Assembly: GCA_025766275.1 (NCBI GenBank)
Contig: JAFKAC010000048.1
Span: forward strand, 310,001-374,000
DNA: 64,000 bases
Direction: 5' to 3'
From: Lactarius indigo
Lineage: Eukaryota > Basidiomycota > Agaricomycetes > Russulales > Russulaceae
The notes under the pieces are model-generated. The model was not told where the DNA came from, searched no databases, and was given only the letters and a program-made list of their open reading frames with translations. How positions within the stretch are numbered: the first letter of the stretch is position 1; each line of letters opens with the position of its first letter. Shown here one piece after another: positions 31,767 to 42,410 of this stretch. A program made the translations under genes and the position numbers.

Positions 31767-33902
31767 TCACACATTGATGGCAGCAGGAATGGGTGGAGAT
31801 CGGTCTATTGCCACATCAATTATGGCGATCACGGTAGTGGCAAGGCACTCAATGGCTGAGTGCAGGGGACTCTGGTCAGCTAGCCCAATGAGGGTCTGAG
31901 AGTAGACGGGGGCAATGTAGTTCATGGTGGCAAGACGAGGATGGAGAGGAGGGATGTCTAGTGCGCTGCTGGTTTCTTCTGCGTCGTAGGCTGTTTTTAT
32001 CCACTCTGTATAGGTGGTTATAAGGTGCGTTCCTCCCGTTTGAGGACTGGGTGTAAGAGAGAAGTCACCGAAGGTGGTGCTAGTGCTGGCAGTCGACGTG
32101 TCAGCATTATTAGTATCCCGTAGCCCCCATATTGTTGCGCTGGCCATCGATCTTCTTGTGGGGGCTTCGTCGGGGTGTCTAGAAGGACAAGGGGAGGTCA
32201 GATGTCCTGTGCATGCTATTCCAGGATCTCCGACGTGACCAGAGCATCGGGGGAGTGGGATTTGATCATGATCTGGCGGGTTATCAGGGACAGGTGTTAT
32301 TCTCATTTCATTCATCTCAACCGGTCGTTCTCGAGCCTCGTAGGTCTCAGCTGGTGTGGAGGTGTCTTTGGGTCGTTCGAGGTTACCTTCAAGTAGTGGT
32401 ACTAGCTGTCTTAATGTAGAGGTTTCTGTAGTGCCCCTACTCGGGCGTCGTCCCAGGGAGGTCGGTTCAGCATACTCAATCAAGCTGCAGCCAAGAGCAT
32501 GTTTCGAGCGTTCTGTATTCTGATTTTGAAGTGTCGAAGACTCAGTCGAAGGGTATTTTCGATCCAAAAGGTCGTTTTGAGTAGGCAAGGGGTTGAAAAT
32601 GAGGTGGGGTGAGGTGATTACCCCCTTCTCAAGATGGTTGCCTTCCACGGCAACACAGGAGGTTGGTTTAGTCAGGGCCAGTGGAATCGTGTCAGGGGTG
32701 GCACAGACTGTGCTAGGTGCGGCAGCTAGTTCATGGCGTAAAAGATGCAAGTGCGAGTGTACCTGCAGGTTTTGCGGACAGTCAATTGTATTTGTCGTAC
32801 TGCGTGAGCAGGATGCGTTGGTTCTCGAGTTACTTGGTATCTGAGCACCGTGATTCACAGGGTCGATCCGGGCCGGTTCGCGTTGTAGGCCTTCTTGCTC
32901 TGTATGACTTGCTTCGTGTAGCTGTGATATCGTACCGCTTGCGGTCGGTTGTTCTATGGCTGTACCTGGCTGTTCTGGCGGTTTTTGGGCGTTCTGGGAT
33001 CGATCTATGGACCAGGGCGTGCTGGTATCGTCCATCTGCGGTTGCTGGGTTTCTTGGCGATCGGTTTTCGGCCGGTGCTTGCTTTCCAGGGTTTTTTCAT
33101 TACTAGTTATCTCTTCTTTGTTCCTGGTCATTCCGTCGCCTTCAGATGTCGCCATTCCAGGTCTTTTTAACAAGGAAGTCGTCCTCCAGTTCGTGGCGTC
33201 GCTCCTTTGTTCTAGTTGCTCCCGGGTATCGGGTCTCTGACTTGCTGGGAGCATGCTTGGTATCGTGGTATGTTGAAGGGGTACGTGGTCGGTTCTGACC
33301 GTTTCTGTTGCATAGATCGTTGATATTTGTCCTGAGGCGGTCATATTTGTTGCCTCAGGGTTGCCATATCCTTGCGGCACCTTCTGGTGGTCGTTCTGGT
33401 TCCGCTCTGGGTTGTTTTCTTCGTTTTCGGATACCGGTGGATCGATTAATGCCATCAGTATTGCCATTGGTTTGGTTTCCTCCGTTGTTTTCCCAGTCGT
33501 TCTTATGTCCCGTCGGTATTCAACCGTGTTCCAGGATGTTGTTCTGGCTGTCCTGCGTCGCTGTCGTCGCCGTTCCTCGTATTGCTTTTTTCGTTTCCTC
33601 TGCTGCTCATCCACGTTTCTCTCACACTGTTGGAGGTCGTGTGGAGGTTTCACTTCTTCGTAGTTAATTATGTTTGCCCCTTTGATTAGCTGCTCCTGAC
33701 TAGGGGTGACAGAGGGCACCGGTAAGCGGGTTGACGAGACATCGTTTCGTGTAGAAGTCGGTTCTTGGGATGGTAACCTATTTTCGGAGTTTTTGATTGA
33801 ATGTGCTTCTGTATCGTCGCTCTGGGCTAAATCCAGGGGTCTTTCCGGCGTCGAATCATCACTGGCGATCTGCCAGCGTGCGGTTACTCCTTCCCATTCA
33901 GG
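31767..33902 (-). CDS. Middle segment of the element B protein, low-complexity, unknown function
   Basis: In frame with the segments on both sides, between TAG 33903-33905 and TGA 31767-31769. About 710 codons, rich in Thr, Ser, Pro, Gln and Glu, probably disordered. It contains a strongly basic coil (RKRKKQYEERRRQRRR, near 33610) and ends with IECLATTVIAIIDVAIDRS, which may be the helix before the cyclin box. No domain recognised. The long openness in a recently moved copy argues for selection on the protein or very recent decay. Confidence 0.55.
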   Translation of the reverse strand, partial: PEWEGVTARWQIASDDSTPERPLDLAQSDDTEAHSIKNSENRLPSQEPTSTRNDVSSTRLPVPSVTPSQEQLIKGANIINYEEVKPPHDLQQCERNVDEQQRKRKKQYEERRRQRRRTARTTSWNTVEYRRDIRTTGKTTEETKPMAILMALIDPPVSENEENNPERNQNDHQKVPQGYGNPEATNMTASGQISTIYATETVRTDHVPLQHTTIPSMLPASQRPDTREQLEQRSDATNWRTTSLLKRPGMATSEGDGMTRNKEEITSNEKTLESKHRPKTDRQETQQPQMDDTSTPWSIDRSQNAQKPPEQPGTAIEQPTASGTISQLHEASHTEQEGLQREPARIDPVNHGAQIPSNSRTNASCSRSTTNTIDCPQNLQVHSHLHLLRHELAAAPSTVCATPDTIPLALTKPTSCVAVEGNHLEKGVITSPHLIFNPLPTQNDLLDRKYPSTESSTLQNQNTERSKHALGCSLIEYAEPTSLGRRPSRGTTETSTLRQLVPLLEGNLERPKDTSTPAETYEARERPVEMNEMRITPVPDNPPDHDQIPLPRCSGHVGDPGIACTGHLTSPCPSRHPDEAPTRRSMASATIWGLRDTNNADTSTASTSTTFGDFSLTPSPQTGGTHLITTYTEWIKTAYDAEETSSALDIPPLHPRLATMNYIAPVYSQTLIGLADQSPLHSAIECLATTVIAIIDVAIDRSPPIPAAINV

Positions 33903-35942
33903 CTAGTCGAACTCGCTTTCTGATAGATCGTTAGTTGTTCCCTTCAGGAGGTCATCAAGAAATTCGTCGGACTCTTCTCGGGAGAGGTTTTTAATTAGCT
34001 GGGCCCAGTAATCAGCTGTTTCTGGGTTAATTTTTCCAGGACGGAGATTCTCGCTTTGCAAGATAGGGACGTCGTTTTCCTGTTTAGTGGGGAAATTGTT
34101 GTCCTCTCCTGTTGAGGCCTCGTTATCACAGCCTCCTTCTCCAGACTGGGCAAGGAGGTATTCACACTCTTCTTCGTTCTCTAATAGCTCGGCAAACACC
34201 AGTTTTTGTTCGCTTCGGGGAAGGACTGTAAACTCGAGGTTTTTCCGCAATGCTTTGAGAAGTATTCGGCTCTGTTTAATGGATGCATCTCCACACGCAC
34301 GATCTATGCGTGGGCTTCGACTTTTCTGGCCACATTTTTCAGTAGCGTCATCGTTTTCCTTGCGCCTGTCGTCCTCTCGCTTAGCAGAGGGTCCATTTCT
34401 TTCTTCTGTCAGGGCGCATCCTGTGTCGCTATAGCTCCCTTCTTCCTTTAGGGTGAGAAGGTATGTGCATTCTTCCTCATTTTCCAGCAACTCAGCAAAC
34501 ACTTGTCGTTGTTTGCTTTGGGACAGTATTTCAAACTCGGGATTTCTTCGCAGTATTTCTAGGAGTTTGCGACTGTGTTCCATGGGTGCGTCTTCGCATG
34601 CACGGTTTCTGCATGGGCTTCGACTTTTCCATTCATCGTCTGCTGCCTCGTTCCTTTGCAGGCTATTATCTTCCTGCCAGCTGTCGTCTTCTTCAAGTAG
34701 CATGAGGGTTTCGTTCCGGTCCTCCTCTGATCGGGTCATGGCTTTTGCTGGCGGATCATTTCCTTCCGCATCATTTTGTCCTTCCTCTTCTATCAACTCG
34801 GCAAGTAGCGACCGCTGTTCACTTCTGGAAAGAGCAGCAAACTCTGGATTGCTTCTCAACGTTTGTAGGAGCATTCTACTTCTTTCCGCGAATTCCCGTG
34901 CGTCTCCCTCAAAAGGGCTTCGACTTATCGGGTCTTCCTCAGGTTTCCTGATGTCTTGGTTCCCTCCCGTGTCCATTCCGGGTACTTGGGAACTGATCTC
35001 TGGACTTCCTCTCCATCGAGGTCGTCCGCTTCGACTTTTTTCTAGTTCATTTCTACTTCTGGTCATCTCGTGTCTGTGTTCTCTGTCAGCAGGACTGGTG
35101 CGACGACCAGTCGTCTTTCTATAGGACACGGTAGTCCATCCTGGGCTTCCAAGTGAGTTCCTTTTATTGCCTGGTTCGATTATCGCGGTCTGGAGTGCGT
35201 GGGTTGTCATAGTCCATTCTCTCACTGTCTGTCCAGGTTCCAGGGTCCTTTCCAGTATGAAGGCGTCTCTCCCAATGGGAGCTTCGGCTTCTATCATACT
35301 GGGTCGTTGTATGGATGCGGGGCATCTCTTGGTCGCCCATTCAGGTTCTTCCGAGTCGGGGTCATTGATCGGTACTCCTTCTGACTCTAGGTTTTTCCCT
35401 GATACGAATGTGTCTCTCCCACTGGGAGCTTCGACTTCTGTCGTATCAGATCGTCGTGTGGGTGCAAGGCGTCTTTTTGCTACCCATTCGGGTTCATCGG
35501 ATACTACAACCACACCTTTCGGGGAATGGGGTGTGTTTTCCGGTCTTGGGACTTCTTCTGGCACGAATGCGTCTCCCCCGGTGGGGGCTTCGACTTCTAT
35601 CGTGCCAAGTCGTCGTTCAAGGTGTCTTGTGACCACCCACTCTGGTACGTCGTCCATCATCGGCATGCTGCATGCTTCTTCTGCTGGCTGGCAGGGTTCT
35701 TCATTCACTGCAGCTACACCACTCAGATCGATGCTGAGGGAGTAGGGCATCTCGGGGTGGGGCATCATGCCCTTCTCTGGTGCTTCTGGTACTGGGGTCA
35801 TACCAGCAGGGTCGGATTCTGGAATAGAGGGTGTAGCTGTTACCCCTCTTCGTCGTAGCTGGCGTCGTGCTGCTCGGCGTGCCTCGTAGGCGTTCCACTT
35901 CTCTTCTGGGGTTATCTCCTGCATCTGGTGCATCGATGGCAT
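33903..35942 (-). CDS. N-terminal segment of the element B protein with two sets of internal repeats
   Basis: About 679 codons from ATG 35942 (161 nt after the 5' LTR) to TAG at 33903. An N-terminal basic helix (NAYEARRAARRQLRRRG) is followed by three imperfect repeats at about 98-135, 149-187 and 199-238 (PEW..xR.., then EVEAPxGRDxF). Three helical modules lie at about 350-397, 452-507 and 555-607 (SRxLLxxLRxNPEFxxLSRS, then EQRxVFAELLENEEEC), with a weak fourth near 645-670. Such modules suggest oligomerisation or scaffold use. No Gag major homology region or zinc knuckle is visible, so calling it Gag would be speculation. Confidence 0.6.
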   Translation of the reverse strand: MPSMHQMQEITPEEKWNAYEARRAARRQLRRRGVTATPSIPESDPAGMTPVPEAPEKGMMPHPEMPYSLSIDLSGVAAVNEEPCQPAEEACSMPMMDDVPEWVVTRHLERRLGTIEVEAPTGGDAFVPEEVPRPENTPHSPKGVVVVSDEPEWVAKRRLAPTRRSDTTEVEAPSGRDTFVSGKNLESEGVPINDPDSEEPEWATKRCPASIQRPSMIEAEAPIGRDAFILERTLEPGQTVREWTMTTHALQTAIIEPGNKRNSLGSPGWTTVSYRKTTGRRTSPADREHRHEMTRSRNELEKSRSGRPRWRGSPEISSQVPGMDTGGNQDIRKPEEDPISRSPFEGDAREFAERSRMLLQTLRSNPEFAALSRSEQRSLLAELIEEEGQNDAEGNDPPAKAMTRSEEDRNETLMLLEEDDSWQEDNSLQRNEAADDEWKSRSPCRNRACEDAPMEHSRKLLEILRRNPEFEILSQSKQRQVFAELLENEEECTYLLTLKEEGSYSDTGCALTEERNGPSAKREDDRRKENDDATEKCGQKSRSPRIDRACGDASIKQSRILLKALRKNLEFTVLPRSEQKLVFAELLENEEECEYLLAQSGEGGCDNEASTGEDNNFPTKQENDVPILQSENLRPGKINPETADYWAQLIKNLSREESDEFLDDLLKGTTNDLSESEFD

Positions 35943-36091
35943 GCTGGAGTCTCGTCGGGGTTCTGTCGGGTGCTTCCGGGTGTGGTAAGCGGTTCTGGGG
36001 TGTATATCGGTGATACTAGTGCACTGGCAAGTGTCACTATCGATGGTTCTTCTTCTGGGGTCCCAGCCGGTGCGTTGGCTAGGTTCTGAGG

Positions 36092-36103
36092 AGCTTTGGC
36101 TTA
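36092..36103 (-). other. Self-priming type primer-binding site of element B
   Basis: Sense TAAGCCAAAGCT directly after the 5' LTR is the exact complement of AGCTTTGGCTTA inside the LTR, about 35 nt after the start of a TATATAA box. Identical in element E (51532-51543). Confidence 0.65.
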
Positions 36104-36845
36104 TGTCACGCCTCTGCGGGGGCGTGCGTCGTTCTGTAACAGATCCTGCCTAAGGCAAAGGACTCTGAGTTGGATCCCCACTGAGTGGAAGGACTCCTAA
36201 GGTCTTCTGTAATAGCTCCTACGCTGAGGTAGCTAAGTCGGCGGCAATCCCCCTGTGGCAAGGTGGGAAGGCCCTTCTGTAACAGCCCCTTGTGTTAAGG
36301 TGACTGAGTCTGTTAGCAATGGACGAGCTCGATGGCCTAAGTCCAAAGGTCACGTGTCACTGGGCTGACCAGTAAGACAGGAAGAGGATGAGAGCGAAGT
36401 CAAGGGAAAGCCTGCACAGAGGCTGAGAGGGGAATGACCCAAAGGGGATGTGGGTCAAGGGTCAGAGGTCCTGGGTCAAGGGCTTGAGTACTGAAGGGAC
36501 TGAGGCACTCAAGGAGGCAGTGGAGATACAATGCAGATAGTTGATTAAGCCAAAGCTAAGGAGCTAAGGCGCACTACAGGGTTCCTTATATAGTACAGGA
36601 TTGCGCCTGAGCGCATAGTGCTACTGGTTGCTATAGATAGAGTAATGTGCTGGCAAGGTGGTGTCAACATTGTACAAGATGGTGTCATGCCAGCAAGGCA
36701 GGAGAAGGGTGAACAAGAATAGCACGGAAGGTGCTAGAACAATCAGATAAAAGGGAAGCATAAGTTCAAGAAAGGTAACTGCCAGGAAAGGGAATTGATC
36801 AGATAAGGGGCAGCAAAGGAAAAGGTAACAAGGGAGTTCATGACA
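36104..36845 (-). repeat. 5' LTR of element B
   Basis: 742 bp; see element B. Contains the sense TATA box TATATAA and the self-primer complement near 36543-36600. Confidence 0.95.
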
Positions 36846-36850
36846 ACATT

Positions 36851-37374
36851 GCTGTGGTCAGGTGCGACCAACTGCACCGAACAGTCATGTTGCGGGGACC
36901 AACAAATAGAAAACAAATCTTTTTTTTTGGCTGATGCCGGGCCCGACAAACCATGCACTGGATGGGCTCTCAATATTCAAGAGTGGCATTCATAGTCACA
37001 TTCGTAGTCAAGTCAATGGGGAAATTCTGAGAAATTGTGCATCATACAGAATTGGGGTCATGGAATATGAGGTCAGTGTGCCTTTCTATCACCCCCTCCA
37101 AAACCTTCAACAATGATCTGCCAGTCCTCCAATGATGGTAATTAAGGACTTGGCCTTATCAATGTCTCTTTAAGGACTGTGTGACTTGGATTGGGATCAG
37201 TATATGGTTGTTCAAGAGGTTCTGCAAAACACATTGCCAGATGCGAGTGCCTTCCCCACTGCCAATCAACAATGGTCAAGCCGTGTGTGCTCACTGCAAT
37301 TCAAGTAATGGTATGTCCAATATATTCATCAGCAAATAAAAATTAAATTTTTATGTGCTTACCAAAATCAAAAG
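36851..37374. other. Spacer, no gene recognised
   Basis: About 520 bp between elements B and F. Only a T tract near 36919 stands out. Confidence 0.4.
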
Positions 37375-37900
37375 TGTAACGTTGTCATGATGTCAGCCCG
37401 ACTTGAGCTCAGTAGAGGTGGTAACAACTTAGTGAATAGCCACAATGATGCAAAGGTCCATGTCCTTGCCTTAGTGAATACTCGGAGGTACACCAGCAAG
37501 CCTTGTTATTCTTGACAAACGAAGTAGAGAGAGAGAGAGAGATAGACTGAAGACAGAAGAAAGAGAAGAAGGACAAGTGATGATTCAAGAAGACCAAGAT
37601 GGCATTTCTTGGTCTTCCTCAACTATCTTAAATACAAGTCAAGCAGGCTTACAAGCGCTGCTATGAGTCACAGTAAGTAGTGTCCAACGTATCACACAAG
37701 TCGCTCAAACCCTAATACTACTAGTACCCGTACTAGTATCGAGTCATGTCTCAGTCAGCTATCATATCCAATCACCTATCGCACTACCGTATCACCGCGT
37801 AAAGGCCTAAGGCCATGAGTCCGTGACTAATCTACCTTACCGCCATAGTCACAACCAGTACAGTAAGGGTTTGCGAGTCAATACAGTCCAAAACATAACA
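37375..37900 (-). repeat. 3' LTR of truncated element F
   Basis: 526 bp, TGTAACGTTG..CATAACA, diverged relative of the element A LTR. It keeps the AAGACCAAGAT inverted-repeat site near 37596 and the block near 37833-37868. Followed by a purine tract (plus strand tcaccctcctttt). Confidence 0.85.
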
Positions 37901-39065
37901 TCACCCTCCTTTTAAGCGTGAGACCCTGGCTCACTGAAAGTCCTGGGCTGGCCAGTCCCTCTGCTCATCCACAATGCACTCCAGGGCCGTAGCATGCTCC
38001 AAGTGGTAGATTGAATCCCACTTGTCATCTTGTGCACAGTGTATCATGGCGCAAAGTTGACTCACCCTCATGTGTAGCCATTCGAGCTCAAAACTTGCTG
38101 TGCAGTAGCGTGTAACCTCTGTGGTGAGGGATTCATCGTTGATGTGGTTGAGTGCGCGGTTGGTAATCTTGTCTGCCACGAAGATGACGAGGTCTTCGTG
38201 GGGGTGTGTTGGGCAGAGAGCAGCTGAGACATGTGGCTTGGCATAGAAGGGCTTACTGTAGACATGTGGTGAGCCCAGTATAACCCCCAGTATAAGGGGG
38301 TCTGCTCCTCCGATGATTTGGATGTGGGATGCATCTCTTGTCACGCTGTCAGGGCCGGTGATGGGGTATGGAATGTGATGGGGTCATTGATTTGCCCAGA
38401 ACCCTTCAGGCGCAATGATGTGCACTGGGTCTTTGGCAGCGGTGAACAGATGGTGGTCTGTGACTCTGGGTACACGCACACATCCTCAATACATGGGGGA
38501 CTCGTCAGTGTAGATGAGCTATGGTGTGATGCAGGGATCAGTAGGGTTGCATTTCATTCGAAGGAAGGGGTGTCTTGCCAGGTAGTAATTGTCGTCATCA
38601 TGGCCAGCCTCAGCAGCCTCCATCGCTCTCGCATCTCTCTCAGTCGGGCTGCGGCTGAGTCCAGCTGTTCCTTCTGCCATGCTGCTGCTACCTTCCTCCA
38701 GCCCTCCAACTCATACTCCATCAGAGCTTGAACACTTGTTGTCGCGCAGGAAAATTCTGCGAATGCCAATGAGGTTGTTGCTTGGGGGGATAATGGCAAT
38801 GGGTTCCAGCTCACTGGTGTCATTTCTGAAGACATGAGTGACAGCATGCTGCTTGTCGACTGGCTGGACTGGATCGGGGAACCAGCTGAGGACGTTGGCC
38901 CACTCTTGTGTGGTGATGCGGCCCTCTGGCTGGCCAACAGGTGTGTATGGGGTGAGCTGAGTGTTGGGAACCTCAGTGGCATCGTCCTCTTCCAGTACTG
39001 TGTTGGCTGCTTGTGCGAGGGAGTCAAGGAGTGCCGCTTGGGTGACATGGCACAAGGGGGAAGTG
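37901..39065 (-). pseudogene. Pol C-terminal tail relic of element F
   Basis: Homologous to 2477-3650 of element A: ITGPDGV-type region (near 38340), HVQIIGGADPLILGVILGSP-like sequence and the helical end, with several stops and frameshifts. It is cut at 39065 by the 5' LTR of element G inside the segment that encodes PTSPL(R)HVT in intact copies. Confidence 0.8.
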
Positions 39066-39610
39066 TGTTACATTTCGACTTGGTATCTTGACTCAATGGC
39101 ACATGGACCCTTACTGTACCAGTTGTGACTACGGTGGTAAGGTAGATTAGTCACGGACTCACAGCCTTAGGCCTTTACAATAGGGGTGCAGTAGTGCGAT
39201 AGGTGATTGTGTACAATAGCTGACTGAGCGGTGCCTTAGTGACTCGATACTAGTACAGGTACTAGTAGTATTAGTGTTTGCGATGTTTCTGCGATATGTT
39301 GGATGCTACCTTACTGTGACTCATAGCAGCGCTTGAAAGCCTGCTTGACTTGTATTTAAGACAGTCCATGAAGACCAAGAACCACCATCTTGGTCTTCTT
39401 GAATCATCACTTCTTCTCTCATCTCTTTCTCTCTCTTTGTCTCAATCGCCGATCTATCTTTCAAAGTCATCACCAGTATACATCTTGTCAGTGTGCCTCT
39501 GCGCATTCACTAAGACAAGAGCACAGACCTTCGTGTCGTTGTGACTATCCCGCTAAGTTGTTACCGCCTACACCGAGCTCAAGTTGAGCTAACGTCATGG
39601 TGACGTTACA
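39066..39610 (+). repeat. 5' LTR of element G
   Basis: 545 bp, TGTTACATTTC..GACGTTACA, TATA-like TATTTAAGA near 39352, inverted repeat GAAGACCAAGA/TCTTGGTCTTC near 39369-39399. The primer site after it reads TTAGGACCAAGAT (one G/A change from element A). Confidence 0.9.
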
Positions 39611-39629
39611 TTAGGACCAAGATACCATC

Positions 39630-42410
39630 GTGGCCGTAACAACAAGAGACCAGTGGACGAATTTCCATCCCTATACGTTAACCTGAAGAGGAGACCGCAA
39701 CATACCTACATTGTCATGAACTCCCCTGCTACCTTTCCTTTTCTGTCCTTATCTGATCCATCCCCTTTCTTGGTAGTTACCTTTCTATGCTTTCCCTTAT
39801 CTGATTGCTCTAGCACCTTCTGTGCTATTCTTGTTCACCCTCCTCCTGCCTTGCTGGCATGACACCATCTTGCACGATGTTGACACCATCTTGCCAGCAC
39901 ATTATTCTATCTATAGCAACCAGTAGCACTATGCGCTCAGGCGCAATCCTGTACTATATAAGGAACCCTGTAGTGTGCCTTAGCTCCTTAGCTTTGGCTT
40001 AATCAACTATCTGCGTTGTATCTCCCATTGACTCCTTGAGTGCCTCAGTTCCTTCAGCACTCAAGCCCTTGACCCAGAACATCTGACCCTTGACCCTTAT
40101 CCCCTTTGGGTCATTCCCCTCTCAGCCTCTGTGCAGGCTTCCCCTTGACTTCGCTCTCATCCTCTTCCTGTCTTACTGGTCAGCCCAGTGACACGTGACC
40201 TTTGGACTTAGGCCATCGAGCTCGTCCACTGCTACAGACTCAGTCACCTTAGCATAAGGGGCTGTTACAGAAGGACCTTTCCCACCTTAGCGCAGGGGGA
40301 TTGTCGTAGACTCAGCTACCTTAGTACAGGGGCTGTCACAAAAGACCTTAGGAGTCCTTCCACTCAGTGGGGATCCGACTCAGAGTCCTTTGCCTTAGGC
40401 AGGATCTGTTACAGAACGACGCACGCCCCCGCAGAGGTGTGACATACATGTTTCCTAGGTGCGGCTAACTGGAGAGAAAGACAAGAAGAAACAGGATACT
40501 TCGTCGAATTTAACAGACCTACAAGGTTCTGACCAGTTGAGTTCAACTTCGACCACTTGTGCTGGACAGAGGTTACATGGAACCCGATAGATTCCCACTG
40601 GGACGTAATACAACCAGCAGGACCACAATACCATTGCGACATTGACGCACAAGAACTTAACAGCAGAGCAGATTGGGGCCCCATCGACGGCCAACTACAG
40701 GAGCACACCACAGGAGAAGCAATCTCAGACGAAACTGGATGAAGTGAGGAGGAAGAAGGGCGACAGCCGGATCAGACAGAAAGCAGCGAAGGGGCAATAC
40801 AGGAGCTCCTTATCGAACGAGCTGAGTCCACCCATATCACAGAGCCCGAACCAATTCACATACGATCACCAGCCATCATGGCTACCCTGACACAGACAAT
40901 GGAAGAAGTCACGCTGGAGGAATCACGCGCAATACAACAAGAAGCAAGAGAGATTCTCTTGCCAATTAACCTGGAAACAGGTGTTCAAATGACTGCGGAC
41001 GACGCTGCGATATTCAGAGCCATAGGGTCAGACTGAGGAGACCCCCCATCGGGGAGACAGCCGATACTAGAAATACCACCAGGAGTAGGAGGACAGGGAG
41101 GAGACCTGCCGCCACCATCAGGAAGAGAAATCCCATTTGACATATGACGAACCAGACCGCCTCAACTGCCAGCAGGAGGACCACCCGCAGGGCCGCCAGG
41201 AGGCAGAGGAGGTGGAGGAGACGGAGGGGGTGGAAGAGGCGGAGGGCACAATGAGAAACTAACCGGCGAGCCCCCTTCCATTTTTGACAGGGATAGACTC
41301 AAAGTAGACCAATTCCTAACACAGTGGCATGTCTACTGGGGCATGAACCTAGATGCCCCTATCATGCACAACAACTACCGACGATGCCTCCTGTTCCTCT
41401 CCTACATCAAAGGGGGGGCAGTCAGTGAATGGGTGCTGTTGTTCCTTAACTGGCTCAACTGGCAAATACAACGAGGAATCAGTCCCTATACCAGAGAGTT
41501 ATGGGAGGCTGTAGCCGATGGCTTCAGCCAGCGGTTCGAAAACATGCTTGAATGAGAACAAGCTCAGGCAATACTCTGGAAGGGATTTAGGATGGTAGGA
41601 GAAGACATTGACAAGTACATCAACGACTTCGAACAGCTCGCGCGGAAGGCTCATTACCACCTTAACGAACCACAAACCATCGACCTCTTCACGTCGGGGT
41701 TACCCAAGGAACTGTTCAAAAATGCGTTCCAATTCGACGACCCAGTCACATTTGACGACTGGAAACGTGCCATCCTCAAGCAGCAAAAGAACTATATACA
41801 CCTTAAAGCAAGGCTCAACGAGTACAAGAATACGACACCACCAAAGAAGCAAAGCGGAAACGTGGGATGGACCCTCCCGCAGAACTTACCACAAACAAAC
41901 CCCTGGGCAATGGACATGTCCGCCGACCACGTGCGAGTAAGACTTGTGGGATCCGAAGAAATCGACTACAGAAAGCAACCCTACACATGGCCACAACTGC
42001 CGTTCCCGCCTTGGGGAGGCCCAGGAGCTTGAGGAAGGGGTAGAGGAGGATCGCGAAGGGATCTAAGGAATGTCCTTTGCTATAATTGTGACGCCCCAGG
42101 ACATCTCTCATGAAATTGTCCCCATCCCCAAAGACAAAGGGCGTGGCAACCAAATGCCTCATCTAGCAGCCGAATGACCAAAATGACAGGTTATACACAG
42201 GGACCCATATCACAGTATGAGCCATCCCTGCCCAGATATGCCTCACCAGCACCCAGTATGACACCAATGCCGCAGATTAACGTGGCAATAGCAAAGATGG
42301 TGGGAGAACAAGCGAAGGAATGGCTCACACAAGTAGCAAACAGCACGGATGAGGTAAAAGACCTCATACTTCAAGATCTGTGGGGAAAAGAGGGTTTTCG
42401 GGATGCCTGA
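39630..42410 (+). pseudogene. gag: gag relic of element G
   Basis: Colinear with element A gag. It starts at GTGGCCGTAACAAC (no ATG, as in A), is interrupted by the solo LTR 39712-40444, and resumes with AANWRERQEETGYFVEFN. It includes the Gag domain (YIKGGAVSEWV near 41410) and a zinc-knuckle remnant (CYNCDAPGHLS near 42080). Stops include TGA at 41034, 41553, 42030 and 42111, each at an Arg codon of the intact copy. The poly-Gly hinge is present (41180-41250). The end overlaps pol as in A (GGGGAAAAGAGGG near 42381), with one base changed in the slippery region. Confidence 0.9.
39712..40444 (+). mobile_element. Solo LTR of the element B family
   Basis: 733 bp, TGTCATGAAC..GTGTGACA, with a perfect 5-bp target duplication TACAT (39707-39711, 40445-40449), inside gag of element G. 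It shows that the cyclin-element LTR family has several copies here. Confidence 0.9.

Larger units (their letters stand above)
30339..36845 (-). mobile_element. Cyclin-bearing non-autonomous LTR retrotransposon (element B)
   Basis: 6,507 bp with two direct 742-bp LTRs (30339-31080 and 36104-36845, TGTCACG..ATGACA) and a perfect 5-bp target duplication ACATT (30334-30338, 36846-36850). I find three LTR differences (near 30359, 30867 and 30965 against their partners), so it moved recently. The internal 5,023 bp have a primer-type site next to the 5' LTR and a purine tract (AATGGGGGTAA) next to the 3' LTR, but no gag, protease, RT or integrase. Instead there is one minus-strand frame of about 1,600 codons with two stops, ending in a cyclin box. 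LTR end and primer site match the gag-bearing element E (51437-53714), the likely relative. Confidence 0.9.

Noticed and set aside
34087..35745. Plus-strand Ser-rich ORFs opposite element B
   Set aside because: Shadow of the repeat-rich minus-strand frame; low-complexity and no start context.
30339..36845. Two 742-bp repeats as a simple segmental duplication
   Set aside because: TG..CA ends, 5-bp target duplication, primer site and purine tract identify them as LTRs.
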